From Campylobacterales bacterium (GTDB taxonomy: Bacteria; Campylobacterota; Campylobacteria; Campylobacterales; QNZT01): 27,422 nucleotides of DNA. The notes below the pieces were generated by a model. It saw only the letters and a program-made list of their open reading frames with translations. It did not search any database and was not told the origin of the DNA. The position numbers and the translations under genes are program-made. Positions 7,930 through 14,814 of the stretch are shown here, in pieces (position 1 is the stretch's first letter; every line of letters starts with the position of its first letter). The stretch covers positions 1 to 27,422 of the forward strand of contig JALWKJ010000017.1 in the NCBI GenBank assembly GCA_027081495.1. Direction: 5' to 3'.

Positions 7930-9372
7930 TTACATGAATGTCGGAGCGTCGTTTGAAAATAAAACGAGATCTGTGGGTAACGATTCTTCCGCAAGTATCT
8001 CTTCGAGACTCTCTTTATCTTTTAGTACGATCTTTTTTGCCTTAACGATATTTTCGCTTAATACTTTTGCGTTTAGCGAGCCCGTGATGATAACGGTATC
8101 GAAGATTTTATCTATTTTTTGGGCGAGTTTTTTGTTTGTATCTTTATCGCTCTCCACGATTCCGGGCGTTATGATGATTTTTTTACCTTTATATGAAGAT
8201 ATTAAATCATACGATGCGCTCATTCCTTCGAAATTTCCGTTAAAGCTATCGTCGATTATCAGTTTTCCGCCCGATTCGATTTTTTCAAGTCTATGAGGAG
8301 GAGATTTTAGTTTACTTACTCTTTTTTTTATCTCATCTATATCCATTCCGAGCTCATAAGCCGCAAGTATAGCCGCGGTTATATTGACGGCTTGAAATTC
8401 TCCCAGCACGCTTGATGAAAAACGCTCTAATTTACCGTCTATGAGAAGATCAAAAGAGATTCCGTCAAGCGAAGCGTCGATATTTTTTATATTTTCTCCG
8501 AATATCTCTATTTTTTCATTCGGTTTTACATTCGCGCTTGTATGGATAAAGGCTTTTTTAAGTTTTGACGAGTTCAAAAGTTCCATTTTCGTATCTCTAA
8601 TGTTTTCAAGCGTTTTAAAATACTCGATATGTTGGGGACCTATTTTTGATACGACGGCGTATCGGTGATTTAAAAGTTTTGCGATTTCGTCTATATCGCC
8701 TCTATTTCTCGCTCCGGCTTCGGCTATGTAGATTTCACAATCTCTTGGAAGATTTTGATTTATATCTTTTATAAGTCCCAAGAGCGTATTTACGCTTCTT
8801 GGAGTCATATATGTCTTGAATTTTTTTGAGAGAATCTGATATAAAAAGTTTTTGATGCTTGTCTTTCCGTAACTTGCGGTGATCGCTACGATTTTTAGAT
8901 TTTCCATACTTTGAAGCTTTTTTTTCGCATCTTTTTCATATCCCGATAAGAGAATTTTTTCAAATAAAAAGTCGGCTGCCAAAGCAAACAGCAGAGGTAA
9001 AATCACGCCGAAGAGATGACATTTGAAGGTTGTGATACAAAGAAGATCTTCTATCAAAACGCTAAAAGTTAAAAAGAGAAAAAATCTTTTGATTCTCGGC
9101 GTAAAGACGAGTTTTTTATCTATCTTTTTATACCAAAATATAAGTGCGGGAATCAAACCCGCGTAAAAATAGATCCAAAAATATTCTCCGCTTAGATAAT
9201 ATGTAACAAGAGGAATCAGAAAATAGAGTATATGCCAATAATATTTTTTATGGTGAAAAATCACTCTTTGAAGTTTATATCCGTACCATTGAAGATTCAA
9301 GATAAGATACCATCCCAAAGTCATCGTAAATATAAAGTGAGATAGAAGTAAAAATATTTCAAATTTGTCCAT
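7930..9372 (-). CDS. murF: MurF-like UDP-MurNAc-tripeptide--D-Ala-D-Ala ligase with N-terminal membrane domain
   Basis: The 480-residue protein joins about 145 residues of membrane segments (roughly 5-27, 45-82, 95-115, 119-140) to a Mur-ligase module. The ligase part has the P-loop AITASYGKTS (Lys170, Thr171), EAGARNRGDI (218-227) with its acidic metal-site residue, GPQHIEYF (His248), TKMELL with the lysine expected to be carbamylated (Lys262), GEFQAVN (324-330) and DDSFNGN (374-380). MurF adds D-Ala-D-Ala to the UDP-MurNAc peptide, the last cytoplasmic step of precursor peptide assembly. The membrane extension is, as I recall, normal for Campylobacterota MurF but absent from E. coli MurF. 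Its start overlaps the upstream hydrolase stop by 14 nt, an order I recall also from C. jejuni. No ddl lies in the window. Confidence 0.85.
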   Translation of the reverse strand: MDKFEIFLLLSHFIFTMTLGWYLILNLQWYGYKLQRVIFHHKKYYWHILYFLIPLVTYYLSGEYFWIYFYAGLIPALIFWYKKIDKKLVFTPRIKRFFLFLTFSVLIEDLLCITTFKCHLFGVILPLLFALAADFLFEKILLSGYEKDAKKKLQSMENLKIVAITASYGKTSIKNFLYQILSKKFKTYMTPRSVNTLLGLIKDINQNLPRDCEIYIAEAGARNRGDIDEIAKLLNHRYAVVSKIGPQHIEYFKTLENIRDTKMELLNSSKLKKAFIHTSANVKPNEKIEIFGENIKNIDASLDGISFDLLIDGKLERFSSSVLGEFQAVNITAAILAAYELGMDIDEIKKRVSKLKSPPHRLEKIESGGKLIIDDSFNGNFEGMSASYDLISSYKGKKIIITPGIVESDKDTNKKLAQKIDKIFDTVIITGSLNAKVLSENIVKAKKIVLKDKESLEEILAEESLPTDLVLFSNDAPTFM

Positions 9373-10087
9373 AAAATTCCTCTTTCACGGTTTTTTCTAC
9401 CGTTTTTGCATGATTTAAAAAGAAGTAGTGATCTCCTTTTAACACATAAAGTTTCGAGTCGTTCATGAGGGAGTCTATCTTCTTTGCGCACTCAAGCGGC
9501 GTAGCGCTATCTTCATCTCCCCAAAAAAGCAGCGCCGGTTTTTGATACTCTCTAAATATCTCTTCAAAATCTTCATCGACTACATTTTTAAAAGTTTCAT
9601 ACATGTTTTGATCCATATTTTTTACATCTTTTGAAGCGAAAAAAGTTCCGATCTTTTTCAATCCCGAATGTTTTAAAAGTTTGAAAATCAAGATTTTGGT
9701 TTTTACTTTAATCGTTTTTTTAAGAACGATTCCCGCACTGCTTAAGAGTATTAAAAACGAGGGTTGAAGAAGAGTCGCTATTTTACCGCCGAAAGAGTGT
9801 CCGGCTATGATCCGCTTGTCGGAGTTTATAGCGTTTAAAAACGATTCTATTATATCTTTATAATCTTTTGAGTTCAAAATAGCGCTATTTTTGCTTTTTC
9901 CAAATCCGGGCATATCTATATATATGTGCCTAAAATCGCTAAAAGAGCTTGAAAAGGCCTTTTTCATGATCTCTTTGTCGCTTCCCCATCCGTGAAGCAA
10001 AATAAAATCTTTTTTGTTTTTGGGATTTATGATTTCATAGGAAATCTCGAATTTTCCCGCTTTTGTTTTTATCTCTTTAAGTGCCAT
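9359..10087 (-). CDS. Alpha/beta hydrolase, cytoplasmic
   Basis: A 242-residue alpha/beta hydrolase without a signal peptide. The oxyanion-hole motif HGWG is at 32-35, DMPGFGKS at 58-65, the nucleophile elbow GHSFGG carries Ser98, the acid is Asp193 within FWGDEDSATPL, and the catalytic His220 is in KGDHYFFL. The full triad supports an active esterase- or thioesterase-like enzyme with unknown substrate. It overlaps the murF start by 14 nt, so the two are almost certainly co-translated; a hydrolase before murF is a conserved Campylobacterota arrangement as I recall, hinting at a cell-envelope role. The ATG at 10085-10087 has no close Shine-Dalgarno (AAAGG lies about 14 nt away), and only 33 bp separates it from the divergent gene at 10121. 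Confidence 0.85.
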   Translation of the reverse strand: MALKEIKTKAGKFEISYEIINPKNKKDFILLHGWGSDKEIMKKAFSSSFSDFRHIYIDMPGFGKSKNSAILNSKDYKDIIESFLNAINSDKRIIAGHSFGGKIATLLQPSFLILLSSAGIVLKKTIKVKTKILIFKLLKHSGLKKIGTFFASKDVKNMDQNMYETFKNVVDEDFEEIFREYQKPALLFWGDEDSATPLECAKKIDSLMNDSKLYVLKGDHYFFLNHAKTVEKTVKEEFYGQI

Positions 10088-10109
10088 CGGCGTTTTATTT
10101 ACCTTTTTG

Positions 10110-10115
10110 TATAAT
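10110..10115 (+). promoter_or_regulatory. Consensus -10 box immediately before the 110-aa gene
   Basis: TATAAT preceded by TTG (TTGTATAAT) ends only 5 nt before the ATG at 10121. A start site about 7 nt downstream of the box would fall on or next to the A of the ATG, so the message would have almost no leader. No Shine-Dalgarno is present. Confidence 0.6.
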
Positions 10116-10120
10116 GAATT

Positions 10121-10453
10121 ATGGACGATTTTACAAAAACAAAGCTTATTAACAATCTAATCGAACTCGTTTCGCATTTTTACGAGAAGAAGCATACCAA
10201 TGCGTCGGTGTCGGAGATAAAATATCTTAAAGGTTTTTGTGAAGGCATTGCCCACTCTTTAGTTGAAATGAAGATTATCGAAAAAGAGGAAGCGAAAAAG
10301 ATTTTAAAAGGATTGGGTAAAAAAAGAGAAAATATTCCCCAAAAGGTAGAAAAAACGGAGCCAAAAGAGTTCTCTCAAACGCCGGCAAATCCGCTTAGCG
10401 ACCTCGATATACCTACGATTTTCAGAAAAGAGGTGGAAAAAAAGCCGTTATAA
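10121..10453 (+). CDS. Small uncharacterised soluble protein
   Basis: A 110-residue protein that I do not recognise as a named family. Residues 1-70 look like a compact helical domain (MDDFTKTKLINNLIELVSHF, then KYLKGFCEGIAHSLVEMKII and EKEEAKKILKGLG), followed by a Lys/Glu/Pro-rich, probably disordered tail that ends in a short motif-like segment (PLSDLDIPTIFRKEVEKKPL). There is no signal peptide or membrane segment. The next methionine is at residue 50, inside the helical region, so the ATG at 10121 is the credible start even though it lacks a Shine-Dalgarno. It diverges from the hydrolase/murF pair with 33 bp between starts and converges with bpt, whose stop is 5 bp away. It is likely a lineage-restricted conserved protein. 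Confidence 0.7.
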   Translation: MDDFTKTKLINNLIELVSHFYEKKHTNASVSEIKYLKGFCEGIAHSLVEMKIIEKEEAKKILKGLGKKRENIPQKVEKTEPKEFSQTPANPLSDLDIPTIFRKEVEKKPL

Positions 10454-10458
10454 GCGTT

Positions 10459-11196
10459 TTATATCCATATAGGCTCTTCATCCATATCGGGTAGATTTCT
10501 CAATAACTGATAGGGTTTATAAAAAGCTTTATAGTTTAAGCTTGTGCAATCTTTTACGAAATATCCAGGATAGATCCATGAGAGATTTTTCTCTTTCGCA
10601 AACTCTATCTGCATAAGCATCGAGTAGGTTCCTAAAGAGTATTTTGAAAAGTTCGGATCATAATAAAAATAATTCGAAGAGATTCCGTCGTCTAAAAAAT
10701 CGATCAAATCGACGCCGACAAATCTATTTTTATAGTAGTATCTAACCTCTTTTCCGTAACCGGAAAAACCTTTTACATAAAGATCCTTATAGGACTCTTC
10801 GGTTAGACCGTAATAGTCCCATCCTCTTTTTTTCTGCATAAAACGGTGATATTTTTCATAGATTTTCAAATGTTCTTCGCTAACGCTCGGTTCGCAAATT
10901 TTAAAAGTGATTCCTTTTTGTCTGAAAATTCTTCTTTGAGATTTTGAGGGAGTAAATTTTTTGACATTTATGCGCAGACTTTGACACTCGCTGCACTCTT
11001 CGCATTTCGGTCTTGAAAAATAGTCGCCGAAACGACGCCAGCCGTGTTTTACAAGCGTCGAGTTCAACGAAGGGGGACAATTTTGGATATATTTGTATTG
11101 CATCTTCATCAAACGCCCGTCAAGATAGACGCAACGGGTTTGCAGGGTTGAAAACTCTATTATGTCGTATTGATGATGGGTCGTTCTCTCATGCAC
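10459..11196 (-). CDS. bpt: Aspartate/glutamate leucyltransferase (Bpt-type aminoacyl-tRNA-protein transferase)
   Basis: The 245-residue product matches the bacterial Bpt/Ate1-like family, which attaches leucine from Leu-tRNA to proteins with N-terminal Asp or Glu and so marks them for ClpS/ClpAP degradation. Visible hallmarks are the N-terminal CVYLDGR (Cys22), HGWRRFGDYFSRPKC with the cysteine cluster Cys65, Cys68 and Cys71, SLRINVKKFTPSKSQRR (73-89), the acyltransferase fold segment RGWDYYGLTEE, and YYDPNFSKYSLGTYSML. Length is normal for the family. The start is GTG (11194-11196), whose first base is the last base of the upstream gene's TAG (TAGTG), so the two genes are coupled. Its stop is 5 bp from that of the convergent gene ending at 10453, with no obvious terminator between them. 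Confidence 0.9.
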   Translation of the reverse strand: MHERTTHHQYDIIEFSTLQTRCVYLDGRLMKMQYKYIQNCPPSLNSTLVKHGWRRFGDYFSRPKCEECSECQSLRINVKKFTPSKSQRRIFRQKGITFKICEPSVSEEHLKIYEKYHRFMQKKRGWDYYGLTEESYKDLYVKGFSGYGKEVRYYYKNRFVGVDLIDFLDDGISSNYFYYDPNFSKYSLGTYSMLMQIEFAKEKNLSWIYPGYFVKDCTSLNYKAFYKPYQLLRNLPDMDEEPIWI

Positions 11197-11645
11197 TATT
11201 TAGAGTGAACCTTTTGATACTCTTTATAGAGGGAGTCTTTTACTTCTTGAGCCAGCCTCTCTCCGTCGATACAGCTTTTTTTTATGATTTCGTCAAGTTC
11301 GCCGAGGATTTTTCCGAGTTCGGATTCTACCTCTTTTGAGGTTTTTCTTTTTGCCATAACCGTTTCATAAAGAGAGGTTTTTCTGATAAGATCCAAAAGT
11401 TCGCCTACCGTTTTTTTAGTATCGCAATCCTCTTTTGGGCAAAATCTCGGATATGAAGAGTCGATATCTTTATCGATATCGTTTTTGATCTTTCTGATAT
11501 GATCGGTAATGGCGGCGGCAAAAGCGGCATATGATTCAAAAGAGGAGTTTTTGCCTATTTCCAACGACGATGTTACTTTGTTGATGTTCTGATACATAAG
11601 GTATGTTACGACAGAACCTACCAGCAGTACGGATAAAACTTCCAT
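11196..11645 (-). CDS. Small single-pass membrane protein of unknown function
   Basis: A 149-residue protein with one N-terminal membrane segment (EVLSVLLVGSVVTYLMY, about 2-18) and a mostly helical, charged remainder of about 130 residues, probably facing the cytoplasm or periplasm as a coiled rod. A CPKEDC pair (in the middle of the chain) and one more cysteine near residue 126 are the only cysteines. I do not recognise a named family. It is the first gene of a two-gene unit with bpt, joined by a 1-nt stop/start overlap. The gap to the divergent DAHP synthase gene is 103 bp and holds AT-rich promoter-like sequence for both directions. Confidence 0.7.
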   Translation of the reverse strand: MEVLSVLLVGSVVTYLMYQNINKVTSSLEIGKNSSFESYAAFAAAITDHIRKIKNDIDKDIDSSYPRFCPKEDCDTKKTVGELLDLIRKTSLYETVMAKRKTSKEVESELGKILGELDEIIKKSCIDGERLAQEVKDSLYKEYQKVHSK

Positions 11646-11713
11646 TTTTCTCTTTTCCTTCGTATATGTTGTCGTAATTATACATAAAATTTGATTTTAA
11701 AACAAATTATTAC

Positions 11714-11719
11714 TATAAT
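11714..11719 (+). promoter_or_regulatory. Probable -10 box for the class II DAHP synthase operon
   Basis: TATAAT sits in an AT-rich stretch 30 bp upstream of the ATG at 11749, which has AAGG at 11737-11740 as its Shine-Dalgarno. No clear -35 box is seen, which is usual for sigma-70 promoters in Campylobacterota. Confidence 0.5.
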
Positions 11720-11748
11720 ATCAAAATTTTTAAATCAAGGTAAAAACA

Positions 11749-13095
11749 ATGAGCAGTTGGAATTTAGATAGTTGGCGCAATAAACCGATATTGCAGCAAC
11801 CGGTATATAAGGATCAAGAACTTTTAAAAGAAGTAGAAGATAAATTGAGCAAATATCCTCCGCTTGTGTTTGCCGAAGAGGTTAGAAGTCTTAAAAAACG
11901 GTTCGCCGCCGTTACGGAAGGAAAAGCTTTTTTGCTTCAAGGAGGCGATTGCGCCGAGAGTTTTGCGGAGTTTAACGCCGATACGATAAGGGATTTTTTC
12001 AAAGTATTTTTGCAAATGTCCGTTATCTTGACATTTGCGGGAGGTAAACCCGTTGTAAAAGTGGGACGAATAGCGGGGCAGTTCGCAAAACCCCGATCGA
12101 GTGATTTTGAAACTATAAACGATGTCACTCTTCCCAGTTACAGGGGAGATATCATAAACTCAATCGAATTTACGAAAGAGGCTAGAGAACCCGACCCCTT
12201 TAGAATGTTGAGCGCTTACAACCAGTCCGCCGCCACTCAAAATCTCATCAGGGCTTTTGCAAGAGGTGGTTTTGCGGATTTAAGAAAAGTTCATAGATGG
12301 AATCTCGACTTTTCCGCCGGCACTACGGCCGATAAGAGATATCAACAACTCTCCGACAAGATAGAGCAGGCGTTAAATTTTATGGGAGCGTGCGGAATCA
12401 CTCCGGAAAATACTCCCTCTTTGGCGCAAACGGTTCTATATACATCTCACGAGGCGCTTTTGCTTAACTATGAAGAGGCGCTTACCAGAAAAGATTCGAT
12501 TACCGGAAAATATTATGACTGTTCGGCTCATATGCTTTGGATAGGCGATAGGACGCGACAGGTTGACGGAGCTCATGTCGAGTTTTTAAGAGGAGTCGAA
12601 AATCCGGTCGGTATAAAAGCGGGTCCCACTACGACAACCGATGATTTGCTTTTACTTTTGGATAAGTTAAATCCTTCTAACGAATCGGGTAAAATAAATA
12701 TCATAGTCAGAATGGGAGCGGAGAAGCTGACCGATTATCTGCCTACGCTCATAAAGGCGGTAAAAAAAGAGGGTAAAAAGGTTTTATGGAGTTGTGATCC
12801 GATGCATGGAAATACGATCAAAGCTTCAAACAACTATAAAACAAGAGAGTTTCATAATGTGCTTCAAGAAGTTAAAAACTTTTTCGCGATTCATAAGAGC
12901 GAAGGCACGCATGCGGGCGGTATTCATCTTGAGATGACGGGTAAAGATGTTACCGAATGTATCGGAGGCGGGCAAAATATCGGTGAAGAGAATCTATCTT
13001 CAAGATACCATACCCATTGTGATCCGAGATTAAACGCGCATCAGGCGTTAGAGCTTGCCTTTTTGATCGCCGATACGCTAAAAGCGGCGAAATAG
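11749..13095 (+). CDS. Class II 3-deoxy-7-phosphoheptulonate (DAHP) synthase
   Basis: The 448-residue enzyme condenses phosphoenolpyruvate with erythrose 4-phosphate, the first step of aromatic amino-acid synthesis. It is the plant-like class II type: QGGDCAESF (64-72, metal-ligand Cys68), KVGRIAGQFAKPRS, HMLWIGDRTRQVDGAHVEFLRG, NPVGIKAGP, IVRMGAEK, CDPMHGNT, and the C-terminal HAGGIHLEMTGKDVTECIGG and YHTHCDPRLNAHQALE. These cover the metal and phosphate sites. Length is normal. It heads a rightward unit with a DUF89 phosphatase (8 bp after its stop) and a PPP-like phosphatase. The ATG at 11749 fits both the conserved N-terminus (WNLDSWRNKPILQQPVY) and the Shine-Dalgarno. Symbols in use vary (aroF, aroG, aroH-like), so none is given. 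Confidence 0.95.
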   Translation: MSSWNLDSWRNKPILQQPVYKDQELLKEVEDKLSKYPPLVFAEEVRSLKKRFAAVTEGKAFLLQGGDCAESFAEFNADTIRDFFKVFLQMSVILTFAGGKPVVKVGRIAGQFAKPRSSDFETINDVTLPSYRGDIINSIEFTKEAREPDPFRMLSAYNQSAATQNLIRAFARGGFADLRKVHRWNLDFSAGTTADKRYQQLSDKIEQALNFMGACGITPENTPSLAQTVLYTSHEALLLNYEEALTRKDSITGKYYDCSAHMLWIGDRTRQVDGAHVEFLRGVENPVGIKAGPTTTTDDLLLLLDKLNPSNESGKINIIVRMGAEKLTDYLPTLIKAVKKEGKKVLWSCDPMHGNTIKASNNYKTREFHNVLQEVKNFFAIHKSEGTHAGGIHLEMTGKDVTECIGGGQNIGEENLSSRYHTHCDPRLNAHQALELAFLIADTLKAAK

Positions 13096-13103
13096 CCAAA
13101 GTC

Positions 13104-13973
13104 ATGAATATAGAAACGGATTGTATAGCCTGCATATTTAATCAGGCTCTTCGTGTGACAAAAGAGTTAAATCTCTCGAAAGAAGAGTCAAAAAAGATAC
13201 TGGATATCGCCGGCTGTATGGTTCCTTCTTTTTCATTTTCTCTCACACCGCCGCAAAACGCGACTCCTATGTATGAAAAGATCGCTCAGATTCTTGATGT
13301 CGAAGATATTTACAAAGAGCAAAAAGTTTTGGCGATAAAAAAGGCGGAGTCTTTATACGATTATTCGAAAGAGTTGATAAAAAACGGCGACGATCCCATT
13401 GTAAGCGCAATCAGAATAGCCGTCGGCGGAAATGTTTTGGATCTAGCTTCGGAGTATAGTTTCGATCTTACGACGGAGATTCAAAATATCATAAAAGCGA
13501 ATTTCGCCATTGATCATATGAACGATCTCAAAGAGAGTATCGATAATTCTAAAAATATAGTCTATCTTGCGGACAACGCCGGCGAGAATGTTTTTGACAG
13601 GATATTTATAGAGACTATAAAAGATATATATCCCGATATCAGGATATATTATTTCGTAAGAGAAAAACCGATAATAAACGATATATGTTTCAAAGATCTT
13701 ATAAACGATCCGATTTTAGATGTAGCGACGGTTATAAATAGCGGTATCAAGACGCCGGGCGTTATAGTAAGCGATCTTAACGATAGGGCAAAAGAGCTTT
13801 TTTACACCGCCGATACTATCATATCCAAAGGAATGGGAAACTATGAGTGTTTAAGCGATTACGGCGATTTGCCGATTTTTTATTTATTGAAAGTAAAGTG
13901 TCAAGTCGTCGCTTCGTCGCTTCATTTAAGTCCGGGCGATCTAGTTTGTAAAAGCGCGCAAAAAGTGGATTGA
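13104..13973 (+). CDS. DUF89-family metal-dependent damage-control phosphatase
   Basis: A 289-residue member of the DUF89/ARMT1-like family. It shows the CxxC pair of the bacterial/archaeal subfamily near the N-terminus (DCIAC, Cys7 and Cys10), the metal-site motif LADNAGENVFD (Asp157, Asn158), SKGMGNYECL (with the GMGNYE motif) and a C-terminal LLKVKCQVVA. The family is known to hydrolyse phosphorylated metabolites, often damaged or overproduced sugar phosphates, with Mn, Co or Ni. It lies 8 bp after the DAHP synthase and 3 bp before a PPP-like phosphatase, so all three are probably one transcript. A house-cleaning role on erythrose 4-phosphate derivatives is a reasonable guess, not shown. 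The ATG at 13104 puts the CxxC motif at the usual place. Confidence 0.85.
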   Translation: MNIETDCIACIFNQALRVTKELNLSKEESKKILDIAGCMVPSFSFSLTPPQNATPMYEKIAQILDVEDIYKEQKVLAIKKAESLYDYSKELIKNGDDPIVSAIRIAVGGNVLDLASEYSFDLTTEIQNIIKANFAIDHMNDLKESIDNSKNIVYLADNAGENVFDRIFIETIKDIYPDIRIYYFVREKPIINDICFKDLINDPILDVATVINSGIKTPGVIVSDLNDRAKELFYTADTIISKGMGNYECLSDYGDLPIFYLLKVKCQVVASSLHLSPGDLVCKSAQKVD

Positions 13974-13976
13974 TTT

Positions 13977-14726
13977 ATGAAACTCTTATCTTCATTTTTC
14001 GGCTCTTCGAAAAAAAATCCCAGATTTGACAAATATCTCGTAGTACCCGATCTTCACGGCACATACAGCGTATATGCGAAGGTGCAAAAGTATATAAAAG
14101 AGAATATCAAAACCGACACTCGGGTGATATTTTTGGGAGATTATATGGACAGGGGAGAAGAGGGAATGATCGACGGTAAAGTATTTGCCGATGCGGGATC
14201 GTTTTTTACGATAAGAGATATTATCACTTTGAAAAAATGGGCTGAAGAAAACGGTATAAGCATGATATTTCTTCGCGGAAATCATGAGATATTTTTTGAA
14301 AATTTTTTTATTGACGGCTCAATCAGCGCTTATAAGCAATACCCCTTTTTCCAAAACTCCGTAAAAGCGTTGGAATTCGTTATGCAAAAAGATCATCAAT
14401 TCGCCGAAGATTTTATAGATTTTTTAAAATCTCTCTCTCCTTATCATTTGGATCGAAAAAACGGTTATCTTTTCGTTCATGCCGGAATCGATCCCGAGTT
14501 GAGAGATTTGCATTCACAGGTTAAAAAGGGTTCTATTTATTGGATAAGGGATAAGTTTATACTCTCTAAAAAAAGGCTTCCCTTTACGGTGATATTCGGA
14601 CATACTCCGTTTTTCGAGCCTTTTATCAAAAAAGATAAAATCGGTTTGGACTGCGGAGTTTATCGAACCGGATATATTAATCTTCTCGAGATAAACGGCT
14701 CTTCCCACAAAATTACGAAAATTTAA
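13977..14726 (+). CDS. PPP-like metallophosphoesterase (serine/threonine protein phosphatase family)
   Basis: The 249-residue product has every hallmark of calcineurin-like PPP phosphatases: PDLHG (Asp25, His27), GDYMDRGE (Asp55, Asp58, Arg59), RGNHE (Asn102, His103), VHAGID (His168), FGHTP (His209) and GLDCGVYRTGYINLLEI near the C-terminus. These bind two metals and the phosphate. Bacterial members act on phosphoproteins or on small molecules such as diadenosine tetraphosphate, and the sequence does not separate these options. It starts 3 bp after the DUF89 gene. A weak AT-only hairpin (AAAATTA 14709-14715 with TAATTTT 14724-14730) spans its stop codon and may end the unit. The next gene has its own sigma-54 promoter. 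Confidence 0.88.
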   Translation: MKLLSSFFGSSKKNPRFDKYLVVPDLHGTYSVYAKVQKYIKENIKTDTRVIFLGDYMDRGEEGMIDGKVFADAGSFFTIRDIITLKKWAEENGISMIFLRGNHEIFFENFFIDGSISAYKQYPFFQNSVKALEFVMQKDHQFAEDFIDFLKSLSPYHLDRKNGYLFVHAGIDPELRDLHSQVKKGSIYWIRDKFILSKKRLPFTVIFGHTPFFEPFIKKDKIGLDCGVYRTGYINLLEINGSSHKITKI

Positions 14727-14757
14727 TTTTTCACCTCTTTTGACGATATGGTTATAT

Positions 14758-14772
14758 TGGCACACATATTGC
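14758..14772 (+). promoter_or_regulatory. Sigma-54 (RpoN) -24/-12 promoter
   Basis: TGGCAC (14758-14763), five bases, then TTGC (14769-14772), followed by T. The GG and GC dinucleotides are exactly 10 nt apart, as sigma-54 requires. A start about 12 nt downstream gives a leader of about 30 nt that contains a GAGGAG Shine-Dalgarno (14799-14804) before the ATG at 14815. Orientation and position fit the gene at 14815. In Campylobacterota sigma-54 mainly serves the middle flagellar genes. Confidence 0.75.
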
Positions 14773-14814
14773 TCTGCTTTGATTTTAATGTGTGAATAGA
14801 GGAGCTACAAAGAT

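Noticed and set aside
7934..8296. 120-codon rightward open frame opposite the murF 3' end
   Set aside because: Ser/Phe/Leu-rich mirror of murF codons, with no Shine-Dalgarno and no family pattern; murF on the other strand has clear motifs.
14761..14794. Inverted repeat CACACAT/ATGTGTG with a 20-nt loop upstream of 14815
   Set aside because: Its left arm lies inside the sigma-54 promoter, upstream of the expected start site (about 14784), so it would not be transcribed as a hairpin. The loop is long and there is no T-run.
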